From Petaurus breviceps papuanus (Eukaryota > Chordata > Mammalia > Diprotodontia > Petauridae), in the NCBI GenBank assembly GCA_028583685.1, contig JAMXIF010000065.1, positions 38,609,622 through 38,673,621 of the forward strand: a stretch of DNA of 64,000 nucleotides, written 5' to 3'. This document shows, one piece after another, positions 56,960-64,000 of this stretch. The position numbers and the translations under genes were made by a program. The notes beneath the pieces are model-generated. The model worked only from the letters and a program-made list of their open reading frames with translations. It was not told where the DNA came from and ran no database searches. Position 1 is the stretch's first letter, and each line of letters starts with the position of its first letter.

Positions 56960-57850
56960 TTTGGAAAGACCACAGAACATCTGTGGGATCCTGCTGTCAG
57001 TGCTGATTAACACAAAAGGACTGAATATTTGAAAAGATATGGATGTAATTGCTGCAATATGTAGTGCCCATGTTTAGTTACTTGAGTATAATAAGTATTA
57101 AAAATGGAACATGTTATGTTAAAAAGGAAAAAAAAAGATGCTTACCAGCATCAGGATGACTTTGGCGGCCATGATCTCATGGGAGGTTCTGGGAGTGAGA
57201 CCAGTGATGTGAATATGTCTGACCCACTGACGGTGTCTGTACAGGACATAAACCATATAGCCACTGGTAATCACCACGAAAGACACAAGATAGATTTCTG
57301 GAGTAAAATTTTTTAAAGTATCCTTGGCATATGGCTTTAAAGAGCAATAATCTAGTTCATTTCTCCCTTTAATGTTTGTGCTGTTCCTTGGAACAATTAC
57401 ATACATAGAATGACCGACATCTATTAGCATATTGAGGATCCAGCCAAGAACACAAAAGGGAAAGAAGCATTTGGGGCCTCTAGCTTTCAGGGCTGCACAC
57501 GTGGGGCTACTGGGGCTGATGAGAATATTCTGGTAGCCTCTCAGGAGACAGGCACTACAGAGAAAAGGCCCCGGCATGCTCTCTGCAGGTAAATTATCAT
57601 CTTACACACAACATCATTCAGAATATATTTTAACTGCCCCCCCCCAATCTATTACTATGGGAATTCCCTCGAAGAGAAGAAATATGGTATTGACAAAGGG
57701 CAAGTTAATTAGAACTCGTTCTATGTGTTTGTGTCTTGTGTGAGTGATAAACTGAAAGCCATAATTGTAAATGAGATAACCATCCCCTAGGACACCAACT
57801 ACAACAGGAAGCAAGTGCTCGGCCTTTGAAACCTCGCAATGAGAAATCAT
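56960..57850 (-). pseudogene. V1R pseudogene E
   Basis: TM1-TM2 read MISHCEVSKAEHLLPVVVGV to FEGIPIVIDWG from 57850 down to 57614. A frame change near a C-run (about 57637-57646) precedes IIYLQRACRGLFSVVPVS with a stop. The frame at 57577-57119 gives LISPSSPTCAALKARGPK, VLGWILNMLIDVG, the sequon in PRNSTNIKG, and IMAAKVILMLVSIFFF. A T-run disrupts TM6, two stops follow, and TM7 is seen as SFQIFSPFVLISTDSRIPQM near 56965-57030. The two extracellular Cys (VVCKM and DYCSL) match those of D. A good acceptor (AG at 57889-57888) remains. At least four lesions make it older than pseudogene B. Confidence 0.9.
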
Positions 57851-57899
57851 TCTTTGGACACAAAATTCTTCCCCAATCCAAAGCAACCTGAGGAGAAAA

Positions 57900-59400
57900 A
57901 TAACAGAATTCTGACTATACTAGACTCAGTTCCTGATGAAATTCCATGTCCTCTTCACATTTAGTGTGAGTTGCAATAATCCTTCCCAGGTAAGACAAGC
58001 ATTAGTCACTTCAGAAAGTATTCTCTTTATAATAGTTGTTGATTTCTGATGTCAATATGATTTTCTCAGTTTTACAAAAACTTCCAAGAATATCATATCA
58101 AGGAGCTTTAAGCTCAGAGATGTTAAACATTCCCAGATTCACACATATAGTAAAGAGTGGAGACAGACTGCAAATTATTCCTCAGAATCCATAATCAATT
58201 CTTTGTTCTCCTGTGTTTTGTGCTTTCAACTTTGGGTAAGGTGCTGGAAATGAGGTAGGGTGGGGACCCAACAATACAATGTCCTGGCTTTCAGAGATCC
58301 CAAAATACATTAAGGGAAGAATATGAATGTACCATTTTCCCATATAGTACATGATGTTATGTGCTTCTTTTGTTGGCAACATTTTGAAATCATTAGCAAA
58401 CCAGGTCCCTCCTTGCTTACTCTTTTCCTCCCATGCTTCCTTGTCATTTGTACTCATATGTAATAAACTTGTAAAATATGCTCTTTGGGAGTCAACAATT
58501 TTTTAAAAGCAATTGTAGAATATACCATGCTTAGTAAGTCATAGGTGGGTAGTAGGTATTCTGTTCCCCTGTAATTGGTATCTACTTCAAGGGAAGAAGT
58601 CTGAGTGGTTGGACATCTTTCCCAAAAGCAAATAGCACTAACAACATCTGAGCTGCCCTGGGATGGTTAGAGAAACCATCTTATATCATCTATACTGTGG
58701 GTAGGAGCCACAAACTTTCAAATCCACAGTTCCACAATGGAGTTGCTACATTTTATTGCTTGTACAGACACCTTCTCTCATTGAAATCTTTCCTAGTATA
58801 AGGTATATGCTTTCATCTCCTGGGGTAAAATCATTGATAATGCCAAGCAGTACGTACTGTTTCTTCTTAGTGGCATCTGGTCATGATTACTGTGTTGGAT
58901 TACATAAAGGCTGCCAGAGGACATCTCATTGTTTCTATGCCCAGTTCTTATTTCCCAAGGCTCTTCTTGCCTTTTATTTTTTGACAAAGTGCCAAATATC
59001 CACTCAAATTGTGTTATCCATCACCATTCAATCAGGTAGAAAATAAGGCCTTCTCTTCTTCTATACTTTTTTGCTCTTATTCCTCTGCCTGGGGAAGAAG
59101 GTTGACCATAAAGAACTGTCACTCTAGGGTTTCTCATATGTCTTTGATATAAATATTCCTGAACAACCATCTTCATGGCATTATGGATAATTATTGGTAT
59201 TTCCCCCCAGATTGGTTTTATGTGCCTCCCTGCACAACCATACTTTGACATTTTTTTGTGGGAAGATTCTTACTCCTTTGAGACAATTTCCTGAAGGTTT
59301 TAGGCATTTGAACTGGAATGAAACAGTGGTTACGGGTGAAGTAGGAACAGGACATCCTCAGGGCTCCGGCTTCCACCTCCTCTAATTCATGTAAAATGTG
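57900..59400. other. Unassigned sequence upstream of pseudogene E
   Basis: A weak reverse MIR-like patch lies near 58090-58180. I looked for the conserved V1R upstream block on the minus strand here and did not find it. Confidence 0.4.
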
Positions 59401-59557
59401 ACTCTGAAGAAACATTGGAGCTATAGAACCCACAAAATGACACAAAGAACCTAACCTCCCACTGAATACAGCCCAGCAGGCCAGCAGCAAGGGGCCAGCG
59501 CAGCATGCTGGGAACTGATCCCAGCGCTGCTTGAGCCAGAGGTTTTAGCCCTAGGAT

Positions 59558-59576
59558 GGGTTAGGGTTAGGGTTAG
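59558..59576 (+). repeat. Short telomere-like repeat, (GGGTTA)3
   Basis: Three perfect copies of GGGTTA in the HAL1 5' UTR. Confidence 0.95.
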
Positions 59577-61033
59577 CTGGAGGGATTTCAGATCACTAGC
59601 AGCTGTGGCGGTTTCCAGAATTATCAACACATAGATACTAAGGACAAAGTGAGAGGTCAGTACAGTGTGGACTTTGGGATCTAGTAGTTGGGAGTGCATC
59701 AGCTTAAGTGGTTGAGGTGCCCGCAGCCCTGCAGCTGTGGCCACACATGGCTGCTTCAGTTCCTGGCCTGCAGATTGTAGGGGGACCAAGCCACCAATAT
59801 GAGGGGTATTCGCTCTCGCTTTAACTTGCTTGGATCTGGGTTGTGGTCTAGGATGGAGGTCCTGGGGTATGTGACCAGCTTGTCAGAATTTGTGGAGGCT
59901 TCAGAAAGGGCACCCAACTAATACCTTTGGCAGCTGAGAAAACCCCAGCATTTGGGACGAAGCTCTCCTGTCTGGTGGCAGAATCCTACTGTGGCAAAAA
60001 GCCCCAAAGTGAAGTAATTGAGTAGCAACACGAGCAGGCAAAGGAAGCAAAGCAAACAGAGCAACCCAGCTTTGCACTACTATTTTTGGGAAAAAGGATC
60101 AAAGCATGGAACAGGAGGAAGGCAGTGAAGTCAGAATTCCTGCACCAAAAGCTTAAAAAAATACAAGCTGGTTTACAAGGCATAGAGGACCTTAAGAAGT
60201 ATTTTGAAAAGCAAATAAAAGAAGTGGATGAAAAATTGGGAAGAGAAATGAGAATGATGCAAGAAAATTATGAAATGAGTGTCAACAAACTGAATGAAGA
60301 AAATAACACCTTAGTCTATTTTTAGACTAACTCAAATGACAAAAAAGACCCAAAAAGCCAATAAGGAGAAGAATTTCTTAAAAAGCTGAATTTGCCAGAT
60401 GGAAAAAGAATCTAAAAATCTCACTGAAGAGAAGCATTCCTTCAGAATTACATTGGAGCAAATGGAAGCTAGTGAGTTTATGAGAAGTGAAGAGGCTATT
60501 GAACAGATCCAAACAAATGAAAAAAATAGAAGACAATGTGAAATATCTCATTGGGAAAACCACTGACCTGGAAAATAGATCCAGTAGAAATGATTTAAAA
60601 ATTATTGGACTACATGAAAGCCATGATCAGAAAAAGAATCTAGAAATCATCCTTCAAGAAATTCTCAAGGAAAACTGCCCTGATGTTTTAGAACCAGAGG
60701 GCAAAATAGAGGTTGAAATAATCCATTGATAACCTCCTGAAAAAGATTCCCAAAAGAAAACTCCTAGCAATATTGTAGCCAGGTTTGAAAATTCCCAGAT
60801 CAAGGAGAGAATATTACAAGCAGCCAGGAAGAAACAATTTGAATATTGTGGAAACACAATCAGGATAACACAGGATCTGGCAGCTTCTACAATGATGGAC
60901 TGAAGAGCTTGAAATATGATGTTCTGGAGGTCAAAGTAGCTGGGATTAAAACCAAGAATCATGTACCCAGCAAAACTGAGTATCATGTTTCAGGGGAAAA
61001 TATGGTCATTCAGTGGAACAGAGGACTTTCAAG

Positions 61034-61193
61034 CATTTTTTTTCTTGCTTTTTGGAGGACAATTTGGGTTAAGTAACTTGCTCAAGGTCACACTGATAGT
61101 TTTTTTGTGTTAAGTGTCTGGGGCTAGATCCTAACTCAGGTCCTCCTAACTCTGAGGCCATCACTCTACTCACTACGTCACCTAGCCTCCCCA
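61034..61193 (-). mobile_element. SINE inserted in HAL1
   Basis: A reverse SINE with target-site duplication ACTTTCAAG (61025-61033 and 61194-61202). The internal AACACTTA region is replaced by a T-run and TGTG. Confidence 0.92.
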
Positions 61194-62321
61194 ACTTTCA
61201 AGAATTCTTGATGAAAAAAAAACAGAGTTGAATAGAAAATTTGACATTCAGATACAAGAAGCAAGAGAAGCTTAAGAAGGTAAACAGGGAAAAGAAATCA
61301 TATGGAACTTATCAAATTTGAACTGTTTACATTCCTACATGGAAAAATGATAATTGTAACTGATGAAACTTTTCTCAGTATGAAAATAGTTGTAGAGAAT
61401 AGAAATATATAATATATATGTCTATATAGGAGGGTATATCAGTGTATGAACATATATGTGAATGTGTATATATATGTTTACAGGTATACATAGATAGAGG
61501 GCACAGGACCAATTTAATAGGAAGGGATGATACTTAAAAGGTGAAATTAAGAGGTGAGAGAGGAATATAGTGAGAGGAGATGGGAAGAGACAGAATGGTG
61601 TAAACTAGCTCATATAGAAGAGGCAAGGGAAAATAGTTACAATGGAGTGGAAGAACAAGAAGGCAAAAGAGAATGGGTCAAACTTATTCTCATTGAATTT
61701 GGCTTAGGGAGGGAATGACATACATACTAAATAGGGTATCTCACCCTACAGGAGAGTAGGGGGAAGGATATGAGAGGCGGGATTATGGAAGGGAGGGCAG
61801 GCTGGGGGAAGGGAAGTTGGAAGCACCCACTTTTGAAATGGGACAGGATCAGAGTAGAGAACAGAATAAGTGGGAGGTGGGATAGGAGGGAGGGAAATAT
61901 AATCAGTCTTTTAGAATATAACCACTATGGAAATGTTTTGCATAGTTATACATGTATAACTTATGCTGAATTGCTTATCTTCCCAGTAAGGGTGGGTGAC
62001 AAGGAAGGAAGGGAATGAATCTGGAATTCAAAGTTTTAAAATCAAATGTTTAATACATATATATATATATACACTATTATTAATATTATTTTACATGTAA
62101 CTGGGAAATAAGTTATACGGGCACTGGGCCATAGAGATCCACCATGCCCTACTGGAAAATCAAAGGTGGTATGGGAGAAGATATGGGAGAGCAGATTGGA
62201 GGAGGGGATATCTAGTGGGCAGGGGAAAAATGGGGAGAAAATTTGTAACTCAAAATGTGGAGGAAATTAATGATGTAAATAAACCAGAAGTTAATAAAGC
62301 ATTTGATTTGAAAAAAAAAGT

Positions 62322-63142
62322 GATTTTATAGTTCCTAGACACATAACACTAAATTTTGCATTGATCTTGTTGACAATCCTCAAGAAGTACCTTAAGTAAA
62401 AACTGTCCCACCTTATAATGTATTCTCAAAGACCAGCTATCTCAGATTTAAAGAGAGGCTTAAACTTCTAAAACTATAGCTCACAAGCCACCCCCTTCAT
62501 GTTTTTAGCTTCCATGGTTAGATGGCAAAGAAATTTAGTTTATTTTTAAAATAACAAGAAGTGTTTCCTTCATAAACCTTGTGGTCACTTTCCCACAAAT
62601 ACATACAATAAAAATGTCAAAGTGGAAAGAGGCAGAGAACACACATGGAATGGCACATGTTTAATCAGTATTTATATATGACAAATTCACGCATATGAGA
62701 AACAGGATCATAGGAAATAGATGCAGGTAGGGCTCATTTTACAAGGAGAAGTAATCATGCCTTTAATAATGCATTCTGTTGACATCATGCCTTTTCCCTT
62801 ATGACCATGGACTTTCCTGTATTTTTTTAATGCTGAACTTTGTAGAAGGACAGAATTTTAAAGAGACATTACTTGCTGTATACTTAAACTATTGCTTACA
62901 GCTTCTGATTCAGTTGAATTCTTTGACTATCTCTTATTTAAGGGAGGCCTGGTTATTTCCATGCCCATATAATTCCATGTTTTCCAATTATATTTTTATC
63001 AGCTCAAAACCACTCTAGGAAGTGTGGCCTGCTGAATAGTTGTCACTTCTGTACCTATTTATGTGAATTCATTATAACCATGTATTTCTATCTATATCTA
63101 GATATCTCCAGTTCTTTAGCCTCTGCTTCTCCACTGGAATTT
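62322..63142. other. Unassigned sequence
   Basis: No gene or repeat recognised. Confidence 0.4.
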
Positions 63143-63535
63143 AGGGGAGGCATCTAGGTGACATAATAGAAAAAAGCACCTGGGGCAGCTAGGTGGCACC
63201 GTGAATAGAGCACTAGAGTCAGGAGGACCTGAGTTCAAATGTGGTCTCAGATACTTGATACACCCTACCACCTGTGTGACCTTGAGCAAGTCACTTAACC
63301 CCAATTGCCCTGCCCTCCCACCTCCAAAAAAGAAAAAGAAACACTGAATGTGTAGTCAGGAAGACTTGAGCGCAAATCCGACTTCGGATACTTACCAGCT
63401 ATATCGATCTAATCGGGTCAATTAAAGCTTCTCAGCTTCAGTATCTTCACCTGCATGTTGTTGTCTATCCTTTTTTCTCAAAAAGAACTATGACTTCAGG
63501 AAGATGATGTCATGATTTGCAAGTCAATTGGGATT
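63143..63535 (+). mobile_element. Older MIR/Mar1 SINE split by a younger SINE
   Basis: The older head GGAGGCATCTAGGTGACATA ends at about 63178. A younger SINE with GGGGCAGCTAGGTGGCACCG occupies 63179-63340. The older body resumes with GTCAGGAAGACTTGAGCGCA and runs to about 63535. Confidence 0.8.
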
Positions 63536-63539
63536 ATTT

Positions 63540-64000
63540 GGGGAGGCGTTGTTTTTTCACTTTTTTGAATTAAATTTTTTATTCAATTTTTGGTTTTAGC
63601 TCTTTTATTATTTTTTAATAATGTATTTAACATTTCTATATAATCATTATTTATATTTTATTTTGACCTTTATCTTTATCTTTCTCTCTATGTATTTGTG
63701 TCCCTATGTTTATCTTTCTCTTACCTATGTACATACATATGGCACAAAATATGCCAGGATATGTGTTAATATGCACAAATACACATGTATGTATATTATG
63801 TACATACACACATTAATATTCATGTTTTTTTATATCCAGGCAAACATTTGAAGATGTGAACATATACATTTATCCATGTATTAGACATGCATATATATGT
63901 GTAATATGTGTATATTAAAATAACAAATAGCTTACACTTAGGTGATACACTCATAAAGGGAAGAGGATGCTGGGAAGTTGACGAACTTAGCCAGAGATAG
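63540..64000. other. AT-rich terminal sequence
   Basis: TATA/TGTA-rich, with no gene or repeat family assigned. Confidence 0.5.

Larger units (their letters stand above)
59400..62322 (+). mobile_element. HAL1-like element, plus strand, nearly complete
   Basis: The 5' UTR (59400-60080) is followed by a broken ORF1. The coiled-coil N-terminal part ends in KQIKEVDEKLGREMRMMQEN and VNKLNEENNT (60086-60325). The central part has YLIGKTTDLENRSSRNDLKI and IGLHESHDQKKNLEIILQEI (60487-60729). The C-terminal part, around EYHVSGENMVIQWN, ends near 61030. It is interrupted at 61034 by a SINE. The long 3' UTR runs to an A-run near 62320. No ORF2 is present. Total length is about 2.9 kb including the SINE. 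The ORF1 organisation agrees with L1 ORF1 (coiled coil, RNA-binding domain, C-terminal domain), but several frame changes make it inactive. Confidence 0.85.

Noticed and set aside
1-64000. CRISPR arrays, operons, tRNA or rRNA genes
   Set aside because: The sequence is mammalian. Repeated tRNA-like heads belong to SINEs, and no intact RNA gene was recognised on either strand.

Overview
The window looks like marsupial nuclear DNA. Nearly all of it is interspersed repeat, dominated by tRNA-derived SINEs with the head GGGGCAGCTAGGTGGCAC, L1 fragments, ORF1-only L1 derivatives (HAL1-like) and older CR1/L3, L2 and MIR-class pieces. This repeat mix is typical of marsupials; I cannot name the species. 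Two assembly gaps (100 N and 10 N) lie in GA repeats.

The host genes form a cluster of type 1 vomeronasal receptors (V1R). Three have intact single coding exons: A (6543-7499, minus), C (33793-34692, minus) and D (51508-52404, plus). Two are pseudogenes: B (28827-29711, minus), a duplicate of A with one stop, and E (about 56960-57850, minus), heavily broken. A TM6 fragment F (1-112, minus) is cut off by L1 sequence and the window edge. A degraded FAM50A/XAP5 retrocopy lies at about 13325-14545.

Layout: 0-3 kb holds V1R fragment F and nested L1. 3.1-9.7 kb is segmental-duplication copy A (CR1/L3 remnant, V1R A, an LTR insertion). 9.7-17.7 kb holds unassigned sequence, the FAM50A retrocopy and a conserved block upstream of A. 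17.8-30.9 kb is copy B, opened by about 7.6 kb of later repeats (20.6-28.2 kb). 31-41 kb holds V1R C and its upstream region. 41.5-47.3 kb holds HAL1/L1. 48.6-52.4 kb holds the conserved block and V1R D. 53-55.9 kb is a nested L1 composite resembling that at the window start. 57-57.9 kb is V1R E. 59.4-62.3 kb is a plus-strand HAL1.

The most interesting result is a non-coding block of about 270-540 bp found once upstream of each intact V1R (16233-16770, 40580-41030, 48590-48861), always in the gene's orientation and always ending in a good splice donor. Each intact gene also has a splice acceptor about 50 nt before its ATG. I infer a shared promoter plus 5' non-coding exon joined to the coding exon by introns of about 8.7, 5.8 and 2.6 kb. 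Pseudogene B keeps its acceptor, but its duplicated segment stops short of any such block. All homology statements are from reading by eye; no alignments or database searches were run.
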